In this document: piece after piece, positions 32,393 to 43,679 of the stretch
Layout: every line of letters begins with the position of its first letter
How positions within the stretch are numbered: the first letter of the stretch is position 1
Assembly: GCA_009823505.1 (NCBI GenBank)
Contig: VZQC01004693.1
Coordinates: forward strand, 4,531,702 to 4,595,701
Length of the DNA stretch: 64,000 nucleotides
Direction: 5' to 3'
Origin: Rhizomys pruinosus
Lineage: Eukaryota > Chordata > Mammalia > Rodentia > Spalacidae
Made by a program: the position numbers and the translations under genes
The notes under the pieces: generated by a model
Told to the model about the DNA's origin: nothing
Seen by the model: only the letters and a program-made list of their open reading frames with translations
Databases searched by the model: none

Positions 32393-32541
32393 CTTGTTTT
32401 TTATCTTTTTGAGACAGGGTCTCCCTGTAGCCCCAGCTGTCCTGAAACTCACTATGTAGACCAGGCTGGCCTTGAACTCAAACAGATCCGCCTGCCTCTG
32501 TCTCCCAAGTGCTGGGATTAAAGGTGTGTGCCACCACATGA
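32393..32541 (-). mobile_element. B1 SINE
   Basis: Minus B1 inserted in the L1. GAAATGCTGTCTT and GAAGTGTTATCTT on the two sides mark the duplication. Confidence 0.93.
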
Positions 32542-32770
32542 AGTGTTATCTTAAAGTAGTTTTAGTTTGCATTTCCTTGATTTTACAAGCTGTTGAGCAC
32601 TTGTAAAAATGTTTCCTAGCCATTTGCCTTTCTTCATTTGAAGACTTTTTGCTCAGTTTCCTAGCACATTTTTAATTGGGCTGTTACTTTCTTAACTTTT
32701 AGTGGTTTTTTTATTGTTGTTTCTGTTGCTTAGGGATTTTTAGGATTTTTTTAATAAAAATTTTATACAT

Positions 32771-32925
32771 ATATGCCAGTCGTAGTGGCACATGCCTTTA
32801 ATCCCAGCACTGGGGAGGCAGAGCCAGGCGGATCTCTGTGAGTTCAAGGCCAGCCTGGTCTATATAGCAAGCTCCAGGCCAGCTGGGACCAAAAGGCGAC
32901 CCTGTCTCAAAAAGACAAAAAAAAA
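32771..32925 (+). mobile_element. B1 SINE
   Basis: Plus B1. TTTTATACATATA before and ATTATACATATA after mark the duplication. Confidence 0.92.
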
Positions 32926-32929
32926 TTAT

Positions 32930-33127
32930 ACATATAAGTGTATTTCCCTATATGTATATAAGTGCATCTGCATTGTGCAGTACCCAGAGAGGCTAGAAAA
33001 GGGTGTCAGATCTCCTGGAACTATAGTTATGGATGTTTGTTAGCTACCATGTGGGTGCTGGGAACTGAAATGGGGTCCTCTGGAAGAGCAGCCATTGTAC
33101 TTTACCTCTGAGCCATCTCTCTAGGCC
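32930..33127 (-). mobile_element. B2/B3-type SINE, diverged
   Basis: Minus copy ending CTGAGCCATCTCTCTAGGCC. Confidence 0.82.
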
Positions 33128-33149
33128 ACTAATGTTTAGGGTTTTTTTT

Positions 33150-33377
33150 AATATTATTTTATTTATTTTTTATTTTTATGTGTACGAGTGTACTTTCTGC
33201 ATGGAGGTTGGTGCACCCATGTCATGCAATGCTGCGGAGATCAGAAGAGGGCGTCGGATTTCCCTGGAACTGGAGTTAAAGACAGTTCTTACTCGCCATG
33301 TGGGTGCTGGGAATCGAACCAGGGTCCTCTGCAAGAACAGTCAGCGTTCTTAACCGCTGAGCCATCTCTCCAGCCTT
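33150..33377 (-). mobile_element. B2-like SINE
   Basis: Full-length minus copy ending GAGCCATCTCTCCAGCC. It carries CAGAAGAGGGCGTCGG (about 33242), a CTCF-like core. Confidence 0.93.
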
Positions 33378-33500
33378 TTTATATTTTAGACATTAATCCT
33401 CTGTCAGATGCATAGCTGGAAAAGATTTTCTCCCATTCCGTAGGCTGCCTATTAATTTACTTCACAGTTTCCTTTGCTAATGTTTAGAAATGAAAGCAAA

Positions 33501-33599
33501 CTACAGGGCATGGTGGCGCACACCGTTAATCCTAGCACTTGGGAGGCAGAGGCAGGCAGATCTTTGTGAGTTCAAGGCCAGCCTGGTCTACAGAGTGAG
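33501..33599 (+). mobile_element. B1 SINE cut by an N
   Basis: B1 from GGGCATGGTGGCGCACACC to CTACAGAGTGAG, where it stops at the N at 33600. The last third of the element is absent. AAATGAAAGCAAAC at 33487 and 33648 is its target-site duplication. Confidence 0.92.
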
Positions 33600-33600
33600 N
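33600..33600. other. Single-N assembly join
   Basis: One N lies between a truncated B1 and a GAAA array, so bases are missing here. Confidence 0.9.
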
Positions 33601-33603
33601 AAA

Positions 33604-33648
<45 letters not shown>

Positions 33649-33651
33649 AAT
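33601..33651 (+). repeat. (GAAA)n microsatellite
   Basis: About 50 bp of GAAA units following the N. Confidence 0.97.
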
Positions 33652-34086
33652 GAAAGCAAACCTAGATAGACATTGGCAGATGAATGACTAGGTAAAATGT
33701 GGTTCGTATATGCAATGAAATATTACTCAGCTGTAAAGACAAGTGAAATCATGAAATTTGCAGGTAAATATATGGAGCTGGAAAATATATACTGAAGGAG
33801 GTTACTCAGAAAGATGGACACTATATATTTTCTCTCATATGAAGATCCTAGCTTTAAATATTTTGTTCTGTGTTTAAGGTGGAGCTTGAGTGAAAGCCAG
33901 CAAACAACAAAGGTACCTTTGAGAGGGAACATATTAACAGAGAGAGGATAGCAGGTTTAGATTAAATGCAGGTAGAGAGATAGAATACTGGCAGTAAATA
34001 TGACTGGAGAGGAAATCAGGGGGTGAAGGGAAAGATAACCCGAAGGAAGAGTGTATGAATGCCACACCATCTCACAATCCACCTTT

Positions 34087-34237
34087 GAAAAAATAACTGG
34101 TGGTGCACGCCTTTAATCCCAGCACTTGAGAGGCAGAGGCAGGCGGATCTCTGTGAGTTCAAGGCCAGCCTGGTTTACAGAGTGAGTTCCAGGCCAGCTG
34201 GGGCTACAGGGAGACCCTGTCTCAAAAACATAAATAG

Positions 34238-34272
<35 letters not shown>

Positions 34273-34275
34273 ATA
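34087..34275 (+). mobile_element. B1 SINE with (AAAT)n tail
   Basis: B1 lacking its first bases, ending CCCTGTCTCAAAAACAT with a tail of about ten AAAT units. Confidence 0.92.
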
Positions 34276-34440
34276 GTAGAATTCATGTGAAATGAAAGAA
34301 GGGTGGGGAATACTGAGGTTGATGGGGAGGAGAGGAGTGGGCAGTGTGTAAGTTAACCAAAACTAAGGATCTAGGGACAAAAAAACTCGTGAAAACCCAC
34401 TAGTTGATAAGTTAATTTCAAAGGGAGAGAAAATGGTTTG

Positions 34441-34637
34441 GCACTGGAGAGGTGGCTCAGTGGTTAAGAGCAGAGGACCAAGTTAGCTTCCCAGCACCCA
34501 CATGGTGGCTAACTACCATCGGTAACTCCAGTTCCAAGGGAATTTGGTGCCCTCTGTCTGCACTGTACAACATGCAGGCATAACATTCACACACATAAAA
34601 TAAAATTTAATTAATTAAATAAATTAATAAAATAAAG
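34441..34637 (+). mobile_element. B2-like SINE, diverged
   Basis: Plus copy with a deletion in the head (AAGAGCAGAGGACC) and an AAT-rich tail. Confidence 0.85.
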
Positions 34638-34740
34638 ACATGAAGTTGGGACAGGGAATCTTGGTGGATATAGAGGGTGGATATGATCATGTTTCATTGT
34701 GGGCATGTATGAAATTCTCAAAATAAATAAAAATAAAATA

Positions 34741-35145
34741 CACAAATGTACACTGTTCACAGCCCGGCTGACCGTTTTCAGACCTGCCCTTCCAGGCCCT
34801 GCTCTCCGAGGCATCAGGGCCATGCACCGAGATCATGATCTCTTGGCATCATGGCCACAGGCTGAGAAAGACTCTGGTCAAATCCAAGACTGTCAGTCTT
34901 AGATGGTGCAGTTGGCTGAAGGTTTTAGTAGTGTGGGTGAGCTCATCCTCACCATCCTGCAAGAGTAACTTTATGATTATGTATCTCCATAGCCTGGAAT
35001 TCAGCCATGCCAAGCTGGTAGCTTGAAATTGTCCATGATGAGATCATTGTCTCATCATTATCATTTATCTCATCAATATTTTTTTCTTAAGGAGGCAAAT
35101 AACCTACTTAGTGTATTTTTCCCTTTGTTTATAGAACAGCAAAAT
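34741..35145. other. Unique sequence, nothing recognised
   Basis: No repeat or gene identified. Confidence 0.45.
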
Positions 35146-35500
35146 CAAGGCCGGAGAGGTGGCATAGTGGTAAATCACTTCTTAAATAAGCATGAAGACC
35201 AGACCAGAGTCTGGATCATCAGAACTCACATAAAACTGGATGTGGTGGTGCACATCTATAATTCCAGCATTCCTACAGCAAAATGAGAAGTAGAGACAGA
35301 AAGATCCCTGGAAGTTCATGGCCCAGCTAGCCTGCCTTATGCAACATTAATAGGAGGTTTGTGTGAAATGAGGTGGAAGGTGAGGATTGACACTTGAAGT
35401 TGTCCTCTAATCTCCACACATAAACTGTGCCAGGTATACATATTTACACCCATGAATAAGAGCACACACACAGAGAGATAGGACAAAAAGCAAAGTTAGT
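35146..35500 (+). mobile_element. B4 SINE
   Basis: The head GGCCGGAGAGGTGGCATAGTG joins a B1-like half (GGATGTGGTGGTGCACATC) and an ACACACA-rich tail. Confidence 0.78.
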
Positions 35501-35559
35501 AAGTTAATTCATTCCTAAATTGCAAAGCAAATGGCACAGGATATGGAGAATTCAACTTT

Positions 35560-36460
35560 GTACTAACCTAAAAGCTTCATCTGTACAGGCCAGCTCTCAT
35601 GGTTCTAGAAGATTCTATGCACACTACCAAAGGAGGGAAGTCATCACCAGTCTTATTCAGCTGTGAACCATGAGAACTACAACAATAGCTGGCCTGGTAA
35701 GATACATCCACTTCCACAACAGTTGCAGGAACGTTGTGGGAGTAACCGCTTTCTGACTGGATTTAAGGTCCATTCCACCAGCTGGAATTTATACCTGGTA
35801 CTGCTACCTGGAATGAAACCTATGGCTGCCTAGGACATAAAGGACAAGCAAATACTATTATTCTCCTAAATGAGCAAACTTCACCCTAAGTTTTCACCTA
35901 AGTAGAAGTTTCTTTTCTACAAAGACCCACAACTGGTCATTAAGCAAAGACTAAGAGTCTGCAGAGTGCTCAGCTCTAAGTGGGACCTCTAGAGCATAGC
36001 CTCTCCCCTCAAGGATCGAGGATCATAGCAAAGGCCTGGGGTGAGAGGAGTATTTGGTGGGGGTGACAGAGCCGTTGCACACATGAATTCACGGTGGCTG
36101 TGACTACCTGTTCAAGACCTGTGCGTAATCAAATAGCTAAAATCTCAGCATGGATGAGGGAAGGGCTCATGAAGCCCCATCTATAATTGAAGAACTTTTG
36201 GCAACTGATGGCTTCTGGCTGCAAAAGTCAGTTTTGTTTAGAGATGTGATCCCAAAGAGGGTACCCATGTCCCAGCAGATGGCCCCCATGTATGCCCATA
36301 CAAGCAGCACAAAGTGGACTCAGTGGTTTTAAAGACAAAGCACATGAATTTGAGATGGAAAAATGGGGATAAGGGAAAGATTGGAATGGATTTGATTAAA
36401 ACACATCATATGCATATATGCAGTTCTCAAACAGTGAAAATAATTTTTTAAAAACAAAAA
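35560..36460 (+). mobile_element. L1 3'UTR (Lx-like)
   Basis: GTGGGAGTAACCGCTTTCTG, ATTTAAGGTCCATTCCACC and GCAACTGATGGCTTCTGGC follow the Lx-type 3'UTR order. It ends GCAGTTCTCAAACAGTG with an A-rich tail. Confidence 0.8.
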
Positions 36461-36535
36461 GCAGTGTGAATCCCTGCCCAGCACATGGAGCCCTTCACTA
36501 ATTTAACAACTGCTTGGGGCCTTGCTTCATTGACT

Positions 36536-36682
36536 TTTTTTTTTTTTTGTCTTTTCGAGACAGGGTCTCCCTGTAGCCTGTCCAGGTTGTCCAGGAACTC
36601 ACTCTGTAGACCAGGCTGGCCTTGAACTCACAAAGATCCGCCTGCCTCTGCCTCCCGAGTGCTAGGATTAAAGGCGTGCGCG
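36536..36682 (-). mobile_element. B1 SINE
   Basis: Minus B1. TTGACTTTTT occurs at both ends (about 36531 and 36683). Confidence 0.93.
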
Positions 36683-36689
36683 TTGACTT

Positions 36690-38514
36690 TTTAACAGTTG
36701 CTTGTTCTGGTATGGTGGCTCAAGCTTTATAGCAGTCATTGTTGGTATTCATTCAACACTGAATTATGTGCCCACACCCTAATGGCAGGAAAATTATGGT
36801 GAGTTTACTTAATATTAGAGTCAGTATTTGACGTATTTCCCTCAGTGTCTTCAGGTGTATGAACATGAAACTTTGACTTACGCAGTCTATAAATGTTAGG
36901 GTCTTCATGGGTTATAAGAACCGTCATGTATTTTGTATCTATGCATCAATCTAGTACTAGTTTGGGGTACAAGTTCATCAGACAGGAGGGAAATTCAGTA
37001 ATAAGTAGGAGTTCCTCAATCCTAAAGACAGGGCGGTGTAAATGCTACAAGGTTTATGAAATTTCAAGGGCAGAAAAAGCACAAGAGGAGAATCCCTGGT
37101 CCTTGCTCCTATTTGACCTAGTGGCCTTGATATTGTTGTCTTGGCTGATTCTACATTAAATGTGAAATATGGGAACTGTCTAAAAGTGAAAAAGCCTCCC
37201 AAAGCCCCATCTTACCTCCCTGGAAAACATCTCATTTTAAGTCAGATACAATGCTTCTTCCTTCCTATTTGTCTCAGTTCAGAAACTTTCCAACTGGAAA
37301 GGAAAGTTCTGTTTGGAAATCCGGTAAGAAACCACTTCTCTGCAGTGACCAGCCAGGAGGGTTAGTGTTGCCAAGGCAGGATGAATGTTAGTAGAATTTG
37401 ATGCTGTACTCATACGTATAGGCTGCTAGGAACTTGAAGAAAGATGTTCTTCCAGGGTATGAGCAAATGCAACTTCTCAATAGTAAGAGAAAGATTTCCA
37501 AGCTGGGCTGTGGGCCCAGTCAGAGAGAGCAAAGATAGCCTTCCCCATAGTTAAAATACCAAGTATTAAACACTGGGCCTTTGGTCACCTCTGAGCCAAG
37601 GCTGAATTGTGAAGGTTCTCTCAGAGTTCTGTAAATCAGTCTGCTATGTGACTGAGAAAGTGTGCCTCAGCTAGTGTGTTTGGTTATATATCTCTCACTA
37701 TTTGTAACCAAAGCACTAAGGAGATGCTGAAAGGAAAGTGGCTACTAGTATAAGCTCACTCTTAATGAGTTTATAATTAGCAAATACATTTAGGAAATGC
37801 ATGACTTGGATGAGGAGTTGTCTTCCTTCCCTAACTTATCCATGACTTGGCATTTGTGATATCTGCACCAAGAGATGGCTACGATACCCTTTTGGCATTG
37901 GCCTGCTATTTAGAATTCTCTTTGCACACACTACCCTTTCCCCGGTGCTAACCAATGCGCCAGATCATAGAACAAATTCACTACTCAGGAAAGCATGTCT
38001 GTGCTTGCATACACTTTCAGTGCTAGATTTTTTTTTTTTTGTCCATTTTAGAACTTTGTCCTTGGCCTAAGGAGTGTAGTTTCCAGAATAAACTTCCTTG
38101 CAAAGTACTTTCCTTACATCTCTTGGCTACAGAGTGGGCCAAATGAATGCTGTCTGTCCTTCCATTTGCTGTGTGTGCACTTTGGCTTATCATCTGAAAA
38201 TGGTGGTGCTGTTCATGGTGCTGCTTCATCTGTGTACAAAAGGCTGATGCATAGTCTGCATCGCTACCCAAACATTTGCTGTATATATGTGGATAGTATG
38301 TGTCATGTATAAATGTAATGGGTACCAGGCCAGGCTTATAATTTTATTTAGAATTGTTTCAAGTTTCCAAGTTTTCTTTGACATATTATGCTTATATTCG
38401 GTTCTTCTCCCTGCCCCATTTCTATCTGGTACTTAGAATTGTAGTGTCTTCATCGTTAAATAAAGAGAACTGCCTAAAATAAAAAAATAAGCAAAGAATA
38501 GCACCTAGTACCCA
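36690..38514. other. Unique sequence, nothing recognised
   Basis: About 1.8 kb without a repeat I recognise. Overlapping frames of 74-88 codons on both strands (36893-37365) show no domain. Confidence 0.5.
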
Positions 38515-38515
38515 G

Positions 38516-38738
38516 GGGGCTGGAGAGATGGCTCAGTGGTCAAGAGCACTGGCTGCTCTTACAGAAGATCACAGTTTGATTCCCAGCACCCACATGGCAG
38601 CTGGCAACTATCAGTAACTCTTGTTCCAGGAGATCTGATGCCCTCTTCTGACTTCCATGGGCATTGCATGACATAGGAGCAGGTAATACATTCATACCCA
38701 TAAAATAAATATAACAAATAAAATGTTTTAAAGAATAG
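38516..38738 (+). mobile_element. B2-like SINE
   Basis: Plus copy from GGGGGCTGGAGAGATGGCTC to an AAATAAAATG tail. Confidence 0.92.
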
Positions 38739-38944
38739 TATCCAAGAAATTGTTCATAAATAGAGGCAAAGATCAAACTCATCAAACAACAATCATAACA
38801 AATGATTAGGGACAAAAAAAGGACTCAACCTTGAGACCAAATAAAAGGGAACCAAATATATAAATCACCTACCAGAAACTGTAAATGGAAGCAGAGGACA
38901 AAGATAATCCAGAGGTTGGTCCACCAAATAGAAACAATAATCTG

Positions 38945-39275
38945 GGCTGAAGAGAAAGCTCAATCAGTACAGTCCTTGCTTCTTAGCCTCCATGTAAGTA
39001 ACCAGGCTCCGTGAGTCCCAGAGCTAGTGAGGTATGAAAAGGTGGATCTCTAGAGCTTTCCTGACAGTCAGGCTTACCAAGTAGGTAAGCTCCAGGATCA
39101 GTGGGAGATGCTGACTCAAAATCTAAGGTAGACAGCAATAAGAAGACATTGACCTATGGCCTCTACATACCTACACACATATACAAGCATGCAAACTCTC
39201 ATGTACATGCATACAAACATAAACACATACACATGCATATGCCATACACATCATAACAACAACAACAACAACAAT
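38945..39275 (+). mobile_element. B4 SINE with (CAA)n tail
   Basis: The head GGGCTGAAGAGAAAGCTC, a B1-like middle ending GATGCTGACTCAAAATC and an AC-rich tail ending in CAA units. Confidence 0.72.
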
Positions 39276-39289
39276 CTACTCTGTTGGCC

Positions 39290-39575
39290 ATAGTCAGTGC
39301 TACTAGCCTCTTTTCAGGGAGGAGAATAATATGTCCAAGGTGTTATGAAAACTACACCAAAAGCACACTTAAGAAAAGTATCCTTAGGACAACTCATATG
39401 GAGGCCTTGCCTCTCTGGGTGCCCCCTACGAGGTGGGGGCCATGCACGATGGTGTGGTGGTCTGGCATTGGCTGCTGGGAGGCGACATCATACACTGTGG
39501 GAGCTGTCTGTCTTAACCCTATATAGCCATTGGCTCTGCTTGAATAAAGAGAATTCCTACAAGTTTTACTATTAG
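39290..39575 (+). mobile_element. Possible solo LTR
   Basis: CCTATATAGCCATTGGCTC followed 20 bp later by GAATAAAGAGAATTCC looks like an LTR promoter and poly-A signal. The family is not identified. Confidence 0.35.
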
Positions 39576-40088
39576 CCAGAGATCTCTGAGGTATTATTCC
39601 ATCAATTCATGGCACTATTATTATTTCAACTAGCTTTCTGCCTTGTGCAGAGGTGACGCTGGTTCCCATGACTAGTTGGGTGGTTGCAAAGTCTAACAGC
39701 CTGGGGCCATGAAAACCAGTTATCATCTCCCCAGCCACGATTTGCCCATAAAGCCATCAACTTCATGGGTATGTGTCAAGAGGCCAGCAGCTTCCAAGAC
39801 ACAGATCCAGTCATGGGGTCATCAACCCCGCATAACCACTAGAAAGCCAACAGCTCCTTGGACATCATAGCATTTATGAGAGCAAGAACCACAATGAGTC
39901 AAAACATATCCTCTAATAAATGACTTTTTGTGCATTATATGGAGTTTCACAAAATAAAACAAGTCAGTAATTCCTAAGACATTTTTCCTAACAGGTCTTA
40001 TATTATGTGTATGTGAATGTATTTCCCAGAAATACAAAATGCTGAAGTATTGTTGCTAATAAGTGTTATTTACTTATTCTTTCATTTG
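39576..40088. other. Unique sequence, nothing recognised
   Basis: No repeat or gene identified. Confidence 0.45.
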
Positions 40089-40090
40089 GG

Positions 40091-40206
40091 TTTTGGGGGT
40101 CTTACACTCTAACACAGGCTGGCCATGAACTCTCTATGTAACTTAACCTAGGTTGCCTTCAAACTCCTGCCTCAGCCTCCCAAGTGCTGGAATTAAGATA
40201 TGAACC
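40091..40206 (-). mobile_element. Old B1-type SINE
   Basis: CAGGCTGGCCATGAACTC and CCTCCCAAGTGCTGGAATTA keep the minus B1 layout at low identity. Confidence 0.75.
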
Positions 40207-40379
40207 ACTAAATTTGGCTACAGCTTTGCTTGCCACCAACTCTTGAAGAAGCTCTGGTAAAACAACATCGCATACAATGAAAATGAATTTGGGTCCTTTC
40301 ATTAGGCATGATCTAGTCAGGAGACAAAAAGTACAAGAGACATTTTAGAGGAGAGAATGAAACAAAATAATTAATTCAA

Positions 40380-40697
40380 TTAATTCTAACTTTTGCCTCC
40401 CAAGGCTCAGTGATTATTGCAGAAGAGGAAGCACAACATTTCAAGAGCCAGTGGTGGTGGATGCCCATCAGGAAACACAGCTTTGCATACAGCTGGTCAG
40501 TTACTCATATGAACTCACAGCAGTGGTGACAGCATGCACAAGACCCATGCAAACTCAAAACAGACAAAAACTCAGCATAGACATGAAGAAGTGGGTAAAA
40601 GGTCCATCTCCATCTGAAGAAACTGTAGCAACAGATGACTGCTGGGAAGGACAAAGACCATCTCTTTCAAGCATGGGACTCTTGGCCAGTTTACCTG
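40380..40697 (+). mobile_element. L1 3'UTR fragment (Lx-like)
   Basis: TTGCCTCCCAAGGCTCAGTG, AAGAGCCAGTGGTGGTGG and GCAACAGATGACTGCTGGG parallel the copy at 15890-16150. Confidence 0.8.
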
Positions 40698-40786
40698 GAG
40701 CTGGACTTACAGCGCTGAGAACTGAGTTCTGGTCCTCTGCAACAGCAGCAAGCACTTGACTGCTGAGCCATGTCTCCCACCCTGGA
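40698..40786 (-). mobile_element. B3-type SINE head fragment
   Basis: GAACTGAGTTCTGGTCCTC to CTGCTGAGCCATGTCTCC is a minus-strand SINE head. Confidence 0.65.
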
Positions 40787-41582
40787 GAATCTTAATTGCA
40801 TCACATTTCGATAAATTTTACGATAAGCATAATAATGAAGTTTAATTAAAGTAAGCATCTATGTTCTTAAATCTAACTTTCTGAATGGCAGAGATCAGCT
40901 AACTGTGGCAACTTGGATCCTAAAGTTATATTAGGTTTTCTGACTAAATCCTATGTTGTGAAAGGGATAATGCTAGCTCTCAAAAGTTTTCTTTGCACTT
41001 AATTATGCCTCATTGTCAAAGCAGCCAAATAAAAGCACTTAATCTTTAAACTTTTCACTGCGTTTAAATTCAAGCAATGTTTAACCCAGAGAATGTTCTT
41101 TAGGGATCACACTGTTCTCTTTGTTCCAGAGAAAGTGAAAATTATTCCTGGCTGACTCAGCAAAGACAATCAACAATTTTCATGTGACTCAGACATCTGT
41201 GCAATACTCTGGGCAGAGATATACTGTTCATCCTTCATATTTGGCCAAAAATCTGCTGTAGCTTTGGCTTCAGGCTTTGAAAGTTTGACAAATCAAATGC
41301 CCACTTGAGTGGATAACTTTGGTTACTCTTGAGTTTATAGCTAGTGGATGATCATAAGGTGGCCTAAGATAATAAGTAATGTCAACCTGACAGCATCAGT
41401 AACAGCTATGAAGCACACCATTCTGATGTATCATTATTATCCGTGTATTTACTTTCAAATATGGATAAGATTTTTAGATGTAAATTTAAGTGAAAATTAA
41501 ATAGTAAATTTCTTTAGATATATGCTGAAATTCTAGAAGTAATCAGCTTAGAGGTAGCCACTTATTATTAAAGGTTAATGTA
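40787..41582. other. Unique sequence with a MARE-like site
   Basis: About 800 bp without a recognised repeat. It contains the AP-1/NF-E2-type palindrome annotated at 41150. Confidence 0.5.
41150..41162. promoter_or_regulatory. T-MARE-like motif (MAF/NF-E2/AP-1)
   Basis: GGCTGACTCAGCA matches the 13-bp T-MARE TGCTGACTCAGCA at 12 of 13 positions. The inner 11 bases are perfectly palindromic. One match is possible by chance, and no gene is nearby in the window. Confidence 0.35.
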
Positions 41583-41826
41583 GGGGCTGGAGAGATAGCC
41601 TAGAGGTTAAGAGTACCGACTGCTCTTGCAGAGGACCCGGGTTTGATCCCCAGCACCCACATGGCAGCTAAGAACCACCTGTAACTCCAGTTCCAGGAGA
41701 ACTCCAGTTCCAGGGGAATCCGAGACCCTCTTCTGACCTCCACGGCATTGCATGACACGGGTGCACAAACCTACCTGCAGACAGTACATTCATACACATA
41801 CAACAATAAATAAAATTTTTTAAAAA
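41583..41826 (+). mobile_element. B2-like SINE
   Basis: Full-length plus copy with perfect AAGGTTAATGTA duplications at 41571-41582 and 41827-41838. It has a short duplication of TCCAGTTCCAGG. Confidence 0.96.
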
Positions 41827-42054
41827 AGGTTAATGTAATATAATGGATTTAAATGTATAGTAAATATGTTATATATAGTAATAAATGTATAGATAGTAAT
41901 AAATATATTATTATATATTAAAATCTACAGTAATGAATGATAACCAAATAGGCTTGATTTTATTGATGAAAAATGATTAACTTTTAAATATTGAAATTGA
42001 TAATTAGAGTTCATGTAAAAGCTAGCAGATTGATAGCTACGTAATTTAGCAAGA

Positions 42055-42572
42055 ATGCCATGATGGGACTCTCGATTGCCAACCTGATTGGACCTGCAAT
42101 CAAGTAAGAGACACATGTCCAGGTAGGTTTGGGAGGGCATTTCTGGAAGGATTGACAAGAGAGGAGCCTGGTCCCCACAGTGAGAGGCACCTTCCAGGGA
42201 TAGCCCAGGCATAAAGGACTCCACAGGAAAACCAGCCCTGCTTGCCCACCTGCTTTCTCTTCCTGCTGGTGAGTTCCTCTACCCCGTTGCTGCCGCTGTT
42301 GCCACGTCCTCCCCTGATAGTGGAATCTAGCTTCTTCCGCTTTCCAACCAAAGACCAAAGCTTTCAGGAATCCTCCAAGCCATTGGTAGATAGGGACTGC
42401 TGATACATCCAGCCTTAGACTGATCATCTGCCAGGCTTTCAACTTCTCTGCCATGCTAAATGTGCTTCCCAGATGACCTGGCCCTTATTGTACAAATCTA
42501 AATCTAAATTTTTTAAAATCTCATTTTGCAATATTTACTCTATTGCTTCTGATCCTCTAGAGAACCCTTAAA
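42055..42572 (+). mobile_element. ERVL-type (MLT2-like) LTR
   Basis: GATTGCCAACCTGATTGGAC at the left, a pyrimidine-rich middle, and TCTGATCCTCTAGAGAACCC at the right give the expected order. The 147-codon minus frame (42011-42454) lies inside the LTR and is not a gene. Confidence 0.7.
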
Positions 42573-42777
42573 ATGGTATAATTATATACTTTGGGGCCAA
42601 AACAAACATTTCTAAAACTTAAATGATAATGAATGTCTGAATAGATTCCAGATGCGTTCTAATTGTTTGAGACACAGGCATGTTTAACATAGATCATAAA
42701 TTTTAAGAAATGTATTAAACATATGCTTTTATAAATGTCACTTACATCATGACGCTTTCAACAAAAGATGCTTTTTC

Positions 42778-43005
42778 GGGCTGGACAGATGGCTCAGTAG
42801 TTAAGAGCACCTGCTGCTCTTGCAGAAGATCTGGATTTGATTCCCAGCACCTACATGGTAGCTGACAACCATCTGCAACTCCAGTTCCAGGGGATCTGAT
42901 GCCTGCTTCCGACTCTACAGACATTGCACAACATGGGTGCACCACGCACATGCAAGCAATCCACTCATACACATAAAATAAAGATAATAAATAAAATATT
43001 TTAAA
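42778..43005 (+). mobile_element. B2-like SINE
   Basis: Plus copy. AAAAGATGCTTT before and ATAAGATGCTTT after mark the duplication. Confidence 0.93.
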
Positions 43006-43201
43006 CATAAGATGCTTTCTAAAAGTCCTCATAGCTTGTGAAAAAGAAAAACAAAAGCACAATGACTCTTCTGTCAAGTCAGGATGTCATGAGAAGAACA
43101 AGTACAAAATGATATGTGACAATATCGACAACGAATCACTTCAGCTCCAGACAGAATGGGAAATGTTTTTGTTTTAATTACTACATTTCTAACAATAATT
43201 T

Positions 43202-43418
43202 TTAATATTTTATTATTTTTATTTTTGTGTATGAGTGCATTGTCTGCATGTATGTACATGCAGCCATGTTTGTCTGAGGAGATCAGAAGAGGGTTTCAGA
43301 TTTCCCTAGAGCTAGAGTTAGAAATGGTTGCTAGCTGTTATGTGGGTGCTAGAAATTGAACCTGAGTCCCCTACAAGAGCCCCCAGTGGTTTTAACTGCT
43401 GAGCCATCTCTTTACCCC
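43202..43418 (-). mobile_element. B2/B3-type SINE
   Basis: Minus copy ending GAGCCATCTCTTTACCCC. TCTAACAATAA flanks it on both sides. Confidence 0.9.
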
Positions 43419-43679
43419 CTCTAACAATAAATTTTTATAGTAAATATATATGCTAAATATTTCTTTTAGAATAATAATTTCTATAAGTTAAGTTTGTTTG
43501 GCTTCTACCAGAAGTTCCTTCAAGCATTCAGCTATCAGACATTGGGCCAAAAGAATAAAGAGGCCCTAAAGAGGAAGTTCAGTAAGGAAAAAAATTCATT
43601 CTTTGTATGTGCAGATGGATCTCTGATCCCATTGAGACTTGGAGCTTACACTAGGACACACTCCCCCATTTCCTCCTAA

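Larger units (their letters stand above)
32190..33487 (-). mobile_element. Old L1 ORF2 fragment hosting four SINEs
   Basis: The minus strand carries diverged ORF2 C-terminal sequence in three pieces: about 32230-32392, 32542-32770 and 33378-33487. The phrases AGCATGCCAGCATTTGTTG, TTTGCATTTCCTTGATTTT and CTCTGTCAGATGCATAGCTGG have counterparts in the L1 at 43680-45510. Two B1 and two B2-like copies interrupt it. Confidence 0.75.
33662..34740 (+). mobile_element. L1 ORF2 end and 3'UTR with nested SINEs
   Basis: AATGAAATATTACTCAGCTG and the following frame match the ORF2 C-terminus. The 3'UTR continues to the tail TATGAAATTCTCAAAATAAA. A B1 (34087) and a B2-like copy (34444) interrupt it. Confidence 0.85.

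Noticed and set aside
39240..39275. CRISPR-like or other regularly spaced arrays
   Set aside because: All short direct repeats here and elsewhere are microsatellites or SINE tails, and the genome is mammalian.
42011..42454. 147-codon minus frame
   Set aside because: It lies wholly within an ERVL-type LTR and shows no domain.
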